Shown piece by piece: positions 1 to 7,636 of a DNA stretch of 8,234 nucleotides (its first letter is position 1; the number at the start of each line of letters is the position of its first letter). The stretch is from assembly GCA_025965815.1 (NCBI GenBank), contig JAOPWF010000598.1:1-8234 (forward strand), read 5' to 3'. The notes under the pieces were generated by a model. That model was not told the DNA's origin and searched no databases. It saw nothing but the letters and a program-made list of their open reading frames with translations. The stretch is from Mycobacterium sp. (GTDB taxonomy: Bacteria > Actinomycetota > Actinomycetes > Mycobacteriales > Mycobacteriaceae). Made by a program: the position numbers and the translations under genes.

Positions 1-926
1 TCAGCGCCGGCGCCGAAAAAGGCTTCGACCGCAGCCAATGCGATCGCGGCGTTGTGTGCCTGATGCTCGCCGTGCAGGGGAAGGAAGACATCGGAGTAGA
101 CGCCGCCGAGGCCCTGCAGTTCGAGCATCTGGCCACCGACCGCGACCTGCCGGCTCAGTACCGCGAACTCGGAATCCTCCCGGGCGACTGCGGCGTCGGC
201 CTGGACCGTCTGCGCCAGCAGCACGTCCATCACTTCGGTGGGCTGGCGCCCGATCACCGCGACGGTGTCCACCGGCAACAGGTCGTCCTCGTGCTTTTTG
301 ATGATCCCGGCCTTTTCCCGAGCGATGTCGGCGATGTCGTCGCCGAGATAGTCGGTGTGGTCGACGCCGATGGGGGTGACGACGGCGACCGGGGCGTCGA
401 CGACGTTGGTGGCGTCCCAGCGGCCGCCGAGGCCGACCTCGACGACAGCGATATCGACCGGGGCGTCGGCAAACGCCGCGAAGGCCATCGCGGTGACGAC
501 CTCGAACTTGCTCATCGCGGGCCCGCCGGGTCCTAACAGGCCCGCCTGGGACTGCTGGTCCACCAGTTGCACGAACGGTTCGATCTCGCGGTAGGTCTCG
601 ACATACCGGGCCGGGGTGATGGGCCGGTTGTCGACGGCGATGCGCTCGACGGCGGACTGCAGATGCGGACTGGTGGTGCGTCCGGTGCGGCGGTGCAGCG
701 CCGTCAGCAACGCATCAACCATCCGCGCTACCGAGGTCTTGCCGTTCGTGCCGGCGATGTGGATCGACGGATAACCGAGTTGCGGCGAGCCGAGCAGCTC
801 CATCAGCGCGGCGATACGCGCGGTGCTGGGCTAGATGCGGGTTTCCGGCCACCGCTGCTCGAGCAGGTGCTCGACCTGGAGCAGCGACGCGATCTCGTCC
901 GGTGTTGGGTCCGGGTCCGCGGTCAT
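1..926 (-). CDS. folC: Bifunctional dihydrofolate/folylpolyglutamate synthase FolC, interrupted by an in-frame amber; 3' end outside window
   Basis: FolC adds glutamate to dihydropteroate and then to folates in the cytoplasm, using ATP. Translation from ATG 926 gives 308 codons before the window ends, roughly two thirds of the M. tuberculosis protein (487 aa as remembered). Seen: [20 protein letters not shown] at the N-terminus, the P-loop GTNGKTS at codons 59-65, TTSPHLQS after it, then [23 protein letters not shown] and EKAGII, all typical of Mur-ligase-type FolC. The start overlaps the valS stop (ATGA at 926-923), with no Shine-Dalgarno visible, so translation is probably coupled to valS. 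Oddity: codon 32 is TAG (833-831), while the frame before and after is otherwise unbroken. An ATG at 803 could restart translation and would keep the P-loop but lose the first 41 residues. Whether the gene works is open; the identity is very secure. Confidence 0.95.
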
Positions 927-3628
927 CGCAACGCAGCCAACCGCGACGAGATGCGGTCGACTTCCTCACGCGCGAACTGCTGGCGGGCGCGGATCTTGTC
1001 GACCACCGGCGCCGGGGCCTTGGCCAGGAATGCGTCGTTGCCGAGCTTCGCCTCGGTTCCGGCCAGTTCCTTCTCCGCGGCGGCCAGGTCCTTCTCAAGC
1101 CTGCGCCGTTCGGCGGCGACGTCGACGCTGCCGGAGGTGTCCAGCTCGACGACGACGGTGCCGTGCGCCAGCCGCACCTCCACCGAGGCTGACGGGCTGA
1201 AACCGTCGCCCGCAGGCGTGAGCCAGGCCAGTGACGTCACCGCGTCGACCTGCGCGCCGATATCGGCTTCGGCGATACCGGCCAACCGTGCGGGCACCTT
1301 CTGCCGGTCGTTGAGACCCTGGTCGCTGCGGAACCGCCGCACCTCGGTGATCAGCCTCTGCATATCGGCGATGCGCTGTGCGGCAACGGGATCCAGCGCT
1401 ATACCGGACGACTGCGGCCACGCGGCGATGACGAGCGACTCGCCGCCGGTCAGCGCCTTCCACAGGGTCTCGGTGACGAACGGCATCACCGGGTGCAGCA
1501 GCCGCAGCAGGGTGTCGAGCACCGCGGCCAGCACCGCGGTGGTGCCTTCCGCGCCGTCGGAGATCTGCGCCTTGGCCAGTTCGACGTACCAGTCGCAGAA
1601 CTCGTCCCAGGCGAAGTGGTACAGCGATTCGCTGGCCCGGTTGAATTCATAGCTGTCGAACGCCGAATCCACTTCTGCCCGAACTTCTTCCAGCCGCCCC
1701 AGGATCCAGCGGTCGGCGTCGGTGAGGTCGGCGGGTTCGGGCAGTGGCGCGGGTGCGGCGCCGTTGAGCAGCGCGAACCGGGTGGCGTTGAACAGCTTGG
1801 TGGCGAAGTTGCGCGACGCCCTGGCGTGGTCTTCGCCGATGGACAGGTCGCCACCGGGGCTGGCGCCGCGGGCCATGGTGAACCGCAGCGCGTCCGCGCC
1901 GTATCGGTCGATCCAGTCCAGCGGGTCGATGCCGTTGCCCCTGGACTTGCTCATCTTGCGGCCGAACTCGTCGCGGATCAGCCCGTGCAGAAAGACGTTG
2001 GTGAAGGGCACCTGAGGGCCGCGCCGACCGTCGAGGGTGATCGCGTCGTCGTCCGCGACGAAGGTGCCGAACATCACCATCCGGGCCACCCAGAAGAACA
2101 AGATGTCGTACCCGGTGACCAGAACGCTGGTGGGATAGAACTTCTCGAGTTCGGGGGTGTGCTCGGGCCAGCCCATCGTGGAGAACGGCCACAGTGCCGA
2201 CGAGAACCACGTGTCGAGGACATCGGGGTCCTGTTCCCAGCCCTGGGGCGGGGTTTCGTCCGGCCCCACGCAGACGGTCTCACCGTTGGGCCCGTGCCAG
2301 ATCGGGATGCGATGGCCCCACCACAGCTGCCGCGAGATGCACCAGTCGTGCATGTCGTCGACCCAGGCGAACCAGCGCGGTTCCAGGCTCGGCGGGTGGA
2401 TGACGGTGTCGCCGTTGCGAACCGCGTCGCCGGCCGCCTTGGCCAGCGACTCCACCTTGACCCACCACTGCAGCGACAGTCGCGGCTCGATCGACTCGCC
2501 GCTGCGCTCGGAGTGGCCGACGCTGTGCATGTAGGGCCACTTCTCTTCGACGATGCGGCCTTCGGCGGCGAGCGCTTCGCGCACCGCGACCCGGGCATCG
2601 AATCGGTCCATCCCGTCGAATTGGGTTCCGGTGTCCGCGATCCGGCCCTTGGTATCCATAATGTTCGGCATCGACAGCTGGTGCCGCAGCCCGATCTCGA
2701 AGTCGTTGGGGTCGTGCGCGGGGGTGACCTTGACCGCGCCCGTGCCGAATTCGGGATCGACGTGTTCGTCGGCGACGACGATGATCTGGCGGTCGACGAA
2801 CGGATGCGGCAAGGTCTGGCCGACCAGATCGCGGTACCGCTCGTCGTCGGGGTGCACTGCGATCGCGGTGTCACCGAGCATCGTCTCGATCCGGGTGGTG
2901 GCCACGACGATGTACGGCTCGTCGTCGTTCATCGAGCCGTAGCGGAATGAGACCAGCTCACCTTCGACGTCTTCGTACTTGACCTCGAGATCGGAGATCG
3001 CGGTCTCGAGCACCGGTGACCAATTGACCAGGCGTTCGGCCTGGTAGATCAGTCCGGCGTCGTAGAGCCGTTTGAAGATCGTCCGCACCGCGCGCGAAAG
3101 GCCATCGTCCATGGTGAACCGGTCACGGCCCCAGTCCACTCCGTCGCCGAGGCGGCGCATCTGGGCGCCGATGGTCCCGCCGGAGTCGTGCTTCCAGTCC
3201 CACACCTTCTCGATGAACAGCTCGCGGCCGAAGTCTTCTTTGGTCTTGCCGTCGACGGCGAGCTGCTTTTCCACCACCGACTGGGTGGCGATGCCGGCAT
3301 GGTCCATGCCGGGCAGCCAGAGCACCTCGTAGCCTTGCATCCGCTTGCGCCGGGTTAGGGCGTCCATCAGGGTGTGGTCCAGCGCGTGGCCCATGTGCAG
3401 GCTGCCGGTCACGTTCGGCGGCGGCAGCACGATCGAGTAGCCCGGTCTGTCGCTCGTCGCGTCGGCGGCGAAGTAGCCCGCGTCCACCCAGCCCTGATAC
3501 AGCTCGGCTTCTACCGCGCCCGGGTCCCAGGCCTTGGGCAGGGCTGGTGGCACCTCCCGCTCGCGGGGGCCAACCTCTGGGCTGACCCCGGGGGTGGCGG
3601 TGTTGGAGCTCGAACTGACGGTCACCAC
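923..3628 (-). CDS. valS: Valyl-tRNA synthetase
   Basis: Class I aminoacyl-tRNA synthetase that charges tRNA-Val in the cytoplasm and hydrolyses misactivated threonine. The 901-residue frame is intact. Seen in order: class I signature HMGH at 78-81 within [13 protein letters not shown], the CP1 editing domain with [18 protein letters not shown] from residue 243, WWGH at 436-439 returning to the catalytic core, KMSKS at 558-562, an anticodon-binding helical domain, and a charged C-terminal coiled-coil arm from about 835 ([18 protein letters not shown]). The residue after KSRGN is Gly where Val is usual. GTG 3628 or the adjacent GTG 3625 is the likely start because a TAGAAT -10 box lies just upstream. 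This gives a Ser/Pro-rich extension of about 28 residues before LPKAWDP, where the M. tuberculosis protein as remembered begins. GTG 3553 is the short alternative. It overlaps folC by ATGA and probably drives its expression. Confidence 0.98.
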   Translation of the reverse strand: MVTVSSSSNTATPGVSPEVGPREREVPPALPKAWDPGAVEAELYQGWVDAGYFAADATSDRPGYSIVLPPPNVTGSLHMGHALDHTLMDALTRRKRMQGYEVLWLPGMDHAGIATQSVVEKQLAVDGKTKEDFGRELFIEKVWDWKHDSGGTIGAQMRRLGDGVDWGRDRFTMDDGLSRAVRTIFKRLYDAGLIYQAERLVNWSPVLETAISDLEVKYEDVEGELVSFRYGSMNDDEPYIVVATTRIETMLGDTAIAVHPDDERYRDLVGQTLPHPFVDRQIIVVADEHVDPEFGTGAVKVTPAHDPNDFEIGLRHQLSMPNIMDTKGRIADTGTQFDGMDRFDARVAVREALAAEGRIVEEKWPYMHSVGHSERSGESIEPRLSLQWWVKVESLAKAAGDAVRNGDTVIHPPSLEPRWFAWVDDMHDWCISRQLWWGHRIPIWHGPNGETVCVGPDETPPQGWEQDPDVLDTWFSSALWPFSTMGWPEHTPELEKFYPTSVLVTGYDILFFWVARMVMFGTFVADDDAITLDGRRGPQVPFTNVFLHGLIRDEFGRKMSKSRGNGIDPLDWIDRYGADALRFTMARGASPGGDLSIGEDHARASRNFATKLFNATRFALLNGAAPAPLPEPADLTDADRWILGRLEEVRAEVDSAFDSYEFNRASESLYHFAWDEFCDWYVELAKAQISDGAEGTTAVLAAVLDTLLRLLHPVMPFVTETLWKALTGGESLVIAAWPQSSGIALDPVAAQRIADMQRLITEVRRFRSDQGLNDRQKVPARLAGIAEADIGAQVDAVTSLAWLTPAGDGFSPSASVEVRLAHGTVVVELDTSGSVDVAAERRRLEKDLAAAEKELAGTEAKLGNDAFLAKAPAPVVDKIRARQQFAREEVDRISSRLAALR

Positions 3629-3631
3629 ACA

Positions 3632-3637
3632 ATTCTA
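3632..3637 (-). promoter_or_regulatory. Probable -10 box of valS, giving a leaderless transcript
   Basis: Minus-strand TAGAAT matches the mycobacterial housekeeping -10 pattern TANNNT. Six bases separate it from GTG 3625 and three from GTG 3628. Mycobacterial transcripts usually begin about seven bases after the last T of the -10 box, so the transcript would begin at or next to GTG 3625, with no untranslated leader. No ribosome binding site is visible before either GTG, which fits. No clear -35 box was seen. This is inference from spacing. Confidence 0.5.
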
Positions 3638-3659
3638 GGAACCCGGCGCACCAGACGCG

Positions 3660-3680
3660 AAAACGCCCGGCTCGCCGGGA
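3660..3680 (-). terminator. Probable intrinsic terminator after the DUF937 pseudogene
   Basis: On the minus strand CCCGG, a four-base CGAG loop and CCGGG form a short perfect stem (3680-3667), then two bases, then five T residues (3664-3660). It lies about 30 bases beyond the DUF937 stop and just before the valS -10 box, so it would separate the two transcription units. The stem is only five pairs, and such structures are weak evidence in GC-rich DNA. Confidence 0.4.
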
Positions 3681-3711
3681 TCCGGCGCTGCCGCGCTGCT
3701 CGGACGCTGGG

Positions 3712-4072
3712 CTACTTTTTGCCGCCCTGCAGGCCGCCGAGGATGTCCCGATCGCGCCGCCGCTGGACAGGGCCGACGCGACCTGGCTGGTGTCGTTGCC
3801 ACCGAAGATCTTGGCGATCGCTTTTGGCCGTCGTTCTCATCCACCTGATCGACGCCGGCGCCGCGAGTCGAGGAGTCCGCTGGCGGCGTGGTTGGTGGCG
3901 GCCGACTCGATCCTGGTTTCGTGCTCGGGGTCTTGCGCGTTCTGCTGCAGACCGCCGAGCAGCACCGGGATCAGGGTTTGGACGGCGACGTTGACTTCGC
4001 TTTCGTCGACGCCAGCCTGCTCGCGATCTGCTGCGTGGGTATCTCGGAACACAGTTCATCGAGACCGGCCAT
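3712..4072 (-). pseudogene. DUF937-family protein, multiply frameshifted and internally shortened
   Basis: DUF937 (PF06078) proteins are small, have no established function, and occur in many actinobacteria. ATG 4072 follows a good ribosome binding site and begins MAGLDELCSEIPTQQIAS. The match then continues in a second frame (VAVQTLIPVLLGGLQQNAQD, then ESAATNHAASGLLD), a third (GAGVDQVDENDGQK), a fourth (IAKIFGGNDTSQVASALSS) and finally RDILGGLQGGKK with stop TAG 3714-3712. Breaks lie near 4011-4016 (one G missing from an expected CTGGGCGTC), 3861-3870, the A run at 3822-3825 on the plus strand (one base missing), and 3746-3760. At the last break, the hydrophobic middle I remember in full-length relatives (around KLLPILAPIVL) is absent, so an internal deletion is likely. 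At least four lesions in 361 bases make a working product implausible. Confidence 0.8.
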
Positions 4073-4076
4073 GACA

Positions 4077-4086
4077 CTCCACCTCC
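4077..4086 (-). promoter_or_regulatory. Ribosome binding site of the DUF937 pseudogene
   Basis: Minus-strand GGAGGTGGAG lies just before ATG 4072. The GGAGGT core is eight bases from the start codon, a near-ideal Shine-Dalgarno. It fixes the ancestral start of the decayed gene and shows that the start region is still intact. Confidence 0.6.
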
Positions 4087-4111
4087 GCTGCTGGGATGAG
4101 TCTCGGCCCTG

Positions 4112-4117
4112 ACAATA
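4112..4117 (-). promoter_or_regulatory. Possible -10 box for the DUF937 pseudogene
   Basis: Minus-strand TATTGT fits TANNNT and would start a transcript near 4105, leaving a leader of about 30 bases that contains the ribosome binding site. It sits in the 87-base gap after the Rv2449c-like gene. No -35 box is convincing, so the call rests on position and a degenerate hexamer. Confidence 0.3.
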
Positions 4118-4159
4118 GACCAGTTGATCGTGGTTCAGGCCCGTCCCAACAGCGCGGTC

Positions 4160-5416
4160 TCAACTCAGCCGGGCGGTGTGAAGCGACACCCCGGCGGCCG
4201 GAAAACGGCTGAGCAGAACATCACCCATCGCCGCGGCCGGGGTGAGCACACCACGCAGATCGGAGAGGCGGTCACGGTCCAGCGCGAGGGCAAGGGCACT
4301 CTCTCCCAATAGCACCGCGGTGGCCTTGTACCCGGGGTCGCCCTGCTGGGCGATGGTCGCCACATACCGGGCCCCACCGGTCGTGGTGGTGTAGGTCTCG
4401 GCCTTGTAACAGCCACGCTCGCGGGTCTTTTCGCTGGGACCGGTGCCCGACTTCGGGACGATCCGTTCGACCAGCCCGCGCGGAAGCAGCCGGAAGTAAC
4501 GGCTGCCCAGTCCGAAAACGGCATTGCTCGCGCCACTGGCCATCGCCGAGGCCACGGGTGCGGCAAACGACGACCCGACGCTCATATTCTCCGCGTAGCG
4601 AAACCGCCTGCCGTAGGCCCAGTCCTGTAACGCGCTGCTGCGCCGGACCACCCGGGTGTTGGTCGGCGCCATGACGAAGGCGGCCGTCCAGAGGCCGTTC
4701 AACTCAGGAGCGATGTCATGGCCGCGGCGCCACGGAAGATCGGGCTGCGGACCGAGTTCGGGCTCACCGGCACGGTCGGTGGTCAATGTGTACGGATCGT
4801 TGAGAATGCGCCGCGCCTCCGGGTCGCTGGACGCCGTCTGCATCACCTCCAACATGGATGCGACGGTGCCGCCCGACAACCCGCCCGCCATCCGGCGTAC
4901 CACGAAGTTGGTGTCAACCAGTTCGCCGGTGTCATCCTCCGCTGCCCGCCGGTACAGCGCATACACGCTCAAATCCGATGGGATGGAATCAAATCCGCAT
5001 GCATGCACGATGCGGGCACCGGTGTCGATGGCCTGCTTGTGGTACAGGTCGGCGCTGTTGCGCATGAAATTCGCCTCGCCGGTGAGGTCGGCGTAATCGG
5101 TGCCCGCGGCCGCACACGCGCCCACCAGCGGCAGCCCGTAGCGGGTGTAGGGACCGACGGTGCTCACCACAACCCGGGTCTGCGCCGCCATGGCGTTCAA
5201 CGTCGACGGCGATGACGCCTCCGCGACCACGATCGGCCAGGACTGCGCCGACTCCCCCAGCGACTTGCGCACGTCGAGCAGCTTTTCCGCCGATCGGCCG
5301 GCCAATGCGATACGGGCGTCGCCGCCCGCCCGGGCCAGGTACTCGGCGGTCAGCTTCCCGACGAAGCCCGTCGCCCCGTACAGGACGATGTCGTACTCAC
5401 GCTGAGGTTCGCTCAT
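4160..5416 (-). CDS. Rv2449c-like saccharopine dehydrogenase/trans-acting enoyl reductase family protein
   Basis: A 418-residue protein, close to the length I remember for M. tuberculosis Rv2449c and Rv2953. Rv2953 is the trans-acting enoyl reductase of phthiocerol and phenolic glycolipid synthesis; Rv2449c has no assigned reaction. Seen: DIVLYGATGFVGKLTAEYLA with the Rossmann motif GATGFVG at 14-20, ALAGRS, VVSTVGPYTRYGLPLV, GTDYADLTGE, ACGFDSIPSDL, NDPYTLTTDR, WAYGRRFRYAE, KSGTGPSEKTRERG, and a C-terminus LRGVLTPAAAMGD close to Rv2953. An NAD(P)-dependent oxidoreductase is likely; the substrate cannot be told. Position beside valS points to the Rv2449c orthologue rather than the lipid-locus Rv2953. 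ATG 5416 is used: only 11 bases separate it from the peptidase stop, there is no strong ribosome binding site, and the N-terminus fits the family. Probably co-transcribed with the peptidase. Confidence 0.88.
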   Translation of the reverse strand: MSEPQREYDIVLYGATGFVGKLTAEYLARAGGDARIALAGRSAEKLLDVRKSLGESAQSWPIVVAEASSPSTLNAMAAQTRVVVSTVGPYTRYGLPLVGACAAAGTDYADLTGEANFMRNSADLYHKQAIDTGARIVHACGFDSIPSDLSVYALYRRAAEDDTGELVDTNFVVRRMAGGLSGGTVASMLEVMQTASSDPEARRILNDPYTLTTDRAGEPELGPQPDLPWRRGHDIAPELNGLWTAAFVMAPTNTRVVRRSSALQDWAYGRRFRYAENMSVGSSFAAPVASAMASGASNAVFGLGSRYFRLLPRGLVERIVPKSGTGPSEKTRERGCYKAETYTTTTGGARYVATIAQQGDPGYKATAVLLGESALALALDRDRLSDLRGVLTPAAAMGDVLLSRFPAAGVSLHTARLS

Positions 5417-5427
5417 GGGTGCCGACG

Positions 5428-7434
5428 CTACCCGAGCGCCTCCGGCGGCCTGCTGTCCTCACCAAGCACATGACACCCAAGGAACCCGGTCACCACCTCG
5501 TACCAGAGCTTGGCGTGCTGGGGCGTGAGCACCCAGTGATTCTCCGACGGAAAGTACAGGAAGCGGTGCGGGCTGACGCCGTCGGAGTTGGCGGGCAGCC
5601 CGGACTCGGTGAGCAGTTCGTAGAACAACCGCAGGGCCTCGCCGATGGGCACGCGGTAGTCCTTGTCGCCGTGGATGACCAACATCGGCGTGCTGATCTG
5701 GCCGACGAAGCGGCGCGGCGAGTTCGCCATCGCCATCGCCGGCGTCATCTCCCGCCGCCAGTAGTAGGCCGAGTCGGTGGTGGCACCGAACTGATCAAGC
5801 GCCCACAGACTGGCGTGCGTGACGATCGCGTCGAACCGGTCTGTGTGCCCGGCCACCCAGTTGGCCATGTAGCCGCCGAACGACCCACCCATCGCGGCGG
5901 TCCGGCCAGCGTCGATGCGTGGATGGGCGCAGGCGGCGTCGGTGGCGGCCATCAGATCGTCGAACGGTGGCCCGCCCCACGCGCCCCAGCCGCGCTGAAT
6001 GAAATCCTGGCCGTATCCGGTGGACAGCGCCGGGTCGGGCAGCAGGACCGCGTATCCGCGGGCAGCCAGCAGCCACGGATTCCACCGCCAGGACCAGGAG
6101 TTCCAGCTGTTGAGCGGGCCGCCGTGGATCCACAGCAGCAACGGCGCCGGCTCCTCGGATTCGGGCAGGACCAGCCAGGAGCGCACCGCGATGCCGTCCG
6201 CCGCCGCGGCGGTGATCTCCGTCAGGGTGCCGGGCAGCGGGGGCAGGTCGACGCAGGGCAGCGCGGTCACCGTGCCATCGAGGTCGATGCGCACCGGGTG
6301 CGGTGGCGCCGCATAAGACGTGCGCAGCGCGAAGACCACCCCACCGGGCGCCGCCACGACGTTGGTGTAGGTGAAGTCGTCGGATGTCAGCTGGGCCACC
6401 TCGTCACCGGCAAGCGGTATCCGGAACAGCGGACAGCGCCCGTCCTGGTCGGCGGTGACCAGCAGCGCAGAACCGTCGTCCGACCACCTCACCGATTCCG
6501 GCCAGCGGTCCCAGCTGGGCGCCACTGCCACCGGTTCCTCGCCGAACCTCAAGCAGCTCAACGTGATTCGCGGGGCTTGCTGCGGCGTCGAGAAGGACTC
6601 CCGGGTGAAGGCGACGGCCGAGCCGTCCGGTGCGATGGCGACATTCTCCAGGTCGGCGTCCGGGTCGTCGGCGATCACCGTGCGCTCCCCGGTGCCGAGG
6701 TCGACCCGCACCAGCACCGAACGCAGTGCCGCGCCCGGCCCGGGCGTCCGCCACGACGCGATGGCGAAGCGGCCGTCCGGACTGACGTCGAAGTCCGCCT
6801 CCCGCAACGCGCCGCCCGGTTGCGGCATCAGATCGGCGGGCACCCCGTCCCCGGACAACTCGAGTCGGAACAGGTGCGGCTCGTCGGGCCCGATGTCGTG
6901 ATCCCAGTACCGGACCGGGTAGCCGCTGTGCAGGATCGCGGTCACCTTGTTGTCCTTGCGCAACGCCCGAAGCCGGCGGTCGTCGTCGATGTCGAGTGCC
7001 GACGGCAGCATGGGGGCGCGGACGGCCGCGATGGGAACGTCACGGGCCGGCCGTACCTCCTGCACCCCACCGGGCAACGCGAGCACCTGGACGGCCTCGC
7101 CACCCGCGGCCGGCAACCGCCACAGCGCGGCAGGCGACTTATCGTCGTCCTCGGTGGGGCGAACCGCGACGAACAGCACGTCGCCGTCGGAGGTGAACGA
7201 CGGCGACGACTCCCCTTTGGCGCCCCGAGTCAGCCGCCGGGCGGCGCGCACGCCCGACGGGTCGACCTCCCAGATGGCGGTGACATATTCGGTGCGCTTG
7301 TCGTTCAGTTCGGCGACGGTGGTCACCACTCGCGAGCCATCGGGCGAAACCGCAAGGCCCGATACCCGGGGCAGCGCTATGTAGTCGTCGAGATCCCCGA
7401 AAGCCGTTGAAGGCGTTAATGCCGTTGCGGTCAT
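5428..7434 (-). CDS. S9-family prolyl oligopeptidase-like serine peptidase
   Basis: A 668-residue peptidase/acylaminoacyl-peptidase-like enzyme. The N-terminal 380 or so residues carry repeated propeller-type motifs (GLAVSPDGSRVV, SPSFTSDGDVLFVA, DVSPDGRFAIASW, AIAPDGSAVAFTR, SVRWSDDGSALLVT). The rest is an alpha/beta hydrolase with LLLWIHGGP. The catalytic triad is visible: Ser518 in GGSFGGYM, Asp592 in HGDKDYRVP, His633 in ENHWVL. Family members cleave short peptides or remove acylated N-terminal residues; the substrate here is unknown. No signal peptide is seen, so it is probably cytoplasmic. The frame stays open to 7554, but ATG 7434 is preferred: the family-like sequence begins there, the 40 codons upstream (Cys/Arg-rich) overlap another gene, and the ATG shares ATGA with that gene's stop. 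The Rv2449c homologue follows after 11 bases. Confidence 0.93.
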   Translation of the reverse strand: MTATALTPSTAFGDLDDYIALPRVSGLAVSPDGSRVVTTVAELNDKRTEYVTAIWEVDPSGVRAARRLTRGAKGESSPSFTSDGDVLFVAVRPTEDDDKSPAALWRLPAAGGEAVQVLALPGGVQEVRPARDVPIAAVRAPMLPSALDIDDDRRLRALRKDNKVTAILHSGYPVRYWDHDIGPDEPHLFRLELSGDGVPADLMPQPGGALREADFDVSPDGRFAIASWRTPGPGAALRSVLVRVDLGTGERTVIADDPDADLENVAIAPDGSAVAFTRESFSTPQQAPRITLSCLRFGEEPVAVAPSWDRWPESVRWSDDGSALLVTADQDGRCPLFRIPLAGDEVAQLTSDDFTYTNVVAAPGGVVFALRTSYAAPPHPVRIDLDGTVTALPCVDLPPLPGTLTEITAAAADGIAVRSWLVLPESEEPAPLLLWIHGGPLNSWNSWSWRWNPWLLAARGYAVLLPDPALSTGYGQDFIQRGWGAWGGPPFDDLMAATDAACAHPRIDAGRTAAMGGSFGGYMANWVAGHTDRFDAIVTHASLWALDQFGATTDSAYYWRREMTPAMAMANSPRRFVGQISTPMLVIHGDKDYRVPIGEALRLFYELLTESGLPANSDGVSPHRFLYFPSENHWVLTPQHAKLWYEVVTGFLGCHVLGEDSRPPEALG

Positions 7435-7616
7435 GCCCTGTTGGTAGCACAGTGCGGCCGCCTCGCGCCCAGCGCGATCGCCCCGCCGCCGAGCAGCGTC
7501 ACCCGGACGACACCAGCACGGCGACGTTCCAGCCACCGACCAGATCTGCGCCACTTTGGGTCGCGACCACGGCTATCACCAGCGTGATGCCCAACGCGGC
7601 ACGCTATCACCAGCAC
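7431..7616 (-). pseudogene. Decayed small membrane protein or 3' remnant of a permease gene
   Basis: I do not recognise the family. Reading across frames gives two hydrophobic segments: VLVIA leading into RAALGITLVIAVVATQ, then GGWNVAVLV leading into VTLLGGGAIALGARR, ending HCATNRA with stop TGA 7433-7431. The first change of frame lies near 7596-7604 and the second near 7510-7513; each is explained by one missing base. The stop overlaps the peptidase ATG (ATGA), typical of adjacent genes in one operon. GTG 7616 is a possible start, but the 5' end is unresolved because the plus-strand regulator region follows immediately. It could be a two-helix small protein or the last helices of a larger transporter. 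Frame-crossing hydrophobicity in GC-rich DNA can mislead, so confidence is moderate. Confidence 0.45.
7572..7614. repeat. Pair of identical 12-base direct repeats, 31 bases apart
   Basis: Plus-strand gctatcaccagc occurs at 7572-7583 and again at 7603-7614. Both fall in the decayed membrane-protein region, where each encodes Leu-Val-Ile-Ala on the minus strand. On that strand the likeness extends a few bases to GTG with one base missing in the upstream copy. It may be a local duplication or convergent hydrophobic coding. Confidence 0.4.
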
Positions 7617-7622
7617 ACCGCG

Positions 7623-7630
7623 AGAAGGGA
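7623..7630 (+). promoter_or_regulatory. Ribosome binding site before a lost HxlR start codon
   Basis: AGAAGGGA lies six bases before ATC at 7637-7639. The spacing is right for initiation at that codon, and the next codons (Ser-Thr-Ile-Thr-Ser-Pro-Val-Ser) resemble an ordinary N-terminus. The simplest reading is an ancestral ATG changed to ATC. Confidence 0.35.
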
Positions 7631-7636
7631 CCTGGC

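Noticed and set aside
567..1652. A 361-codon plus-strand open frame spanning the folC-valS junction
   Set aside because: Antisense to two well-supported genes; Ser/Ala/Arg-rich with no domain.
1493..2950. A 485-codon open frame on the plus strand
   Set aside because: Antisense to valS with low-information Val/Gly/Arg/Asp composition and no recognisable motif; valS explains the region fully.
3556..3567. Inverted repeat CCCGC-TC-GCGGG within the valS 5' end
   Set aside because: Loop too short for a stable hairpin without unpairing, and it lies in coding sequence; no regulatory role can be supported.
4160..5416. Calling this gene the phenolic-glycolipid trans-acting enoyl reductase (Rv2953)
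   Set aside because: Sequence is close to Rv2953, but the location beside valS matches the Rv2449c locus and no polyketide lipid genes are present in the window.
5212..7410. A 732-codon open frame on the plus strand
   Set aside because: It lies fully antisense to the S9 peptidase and the start of the Rv2449c-like gene, is rich in Arg, Pro, Gly and His, shows no domain, and is the usual shadow of a GC-rich gene.
7435..7554. N-terminal extension of the S9 peptidase by 40 codons
   Set aside because: Cys/Arg-rich, unlike the family, and overlaps the membrane remnant; ATG 7434 with an ATGA overlap is a better start.
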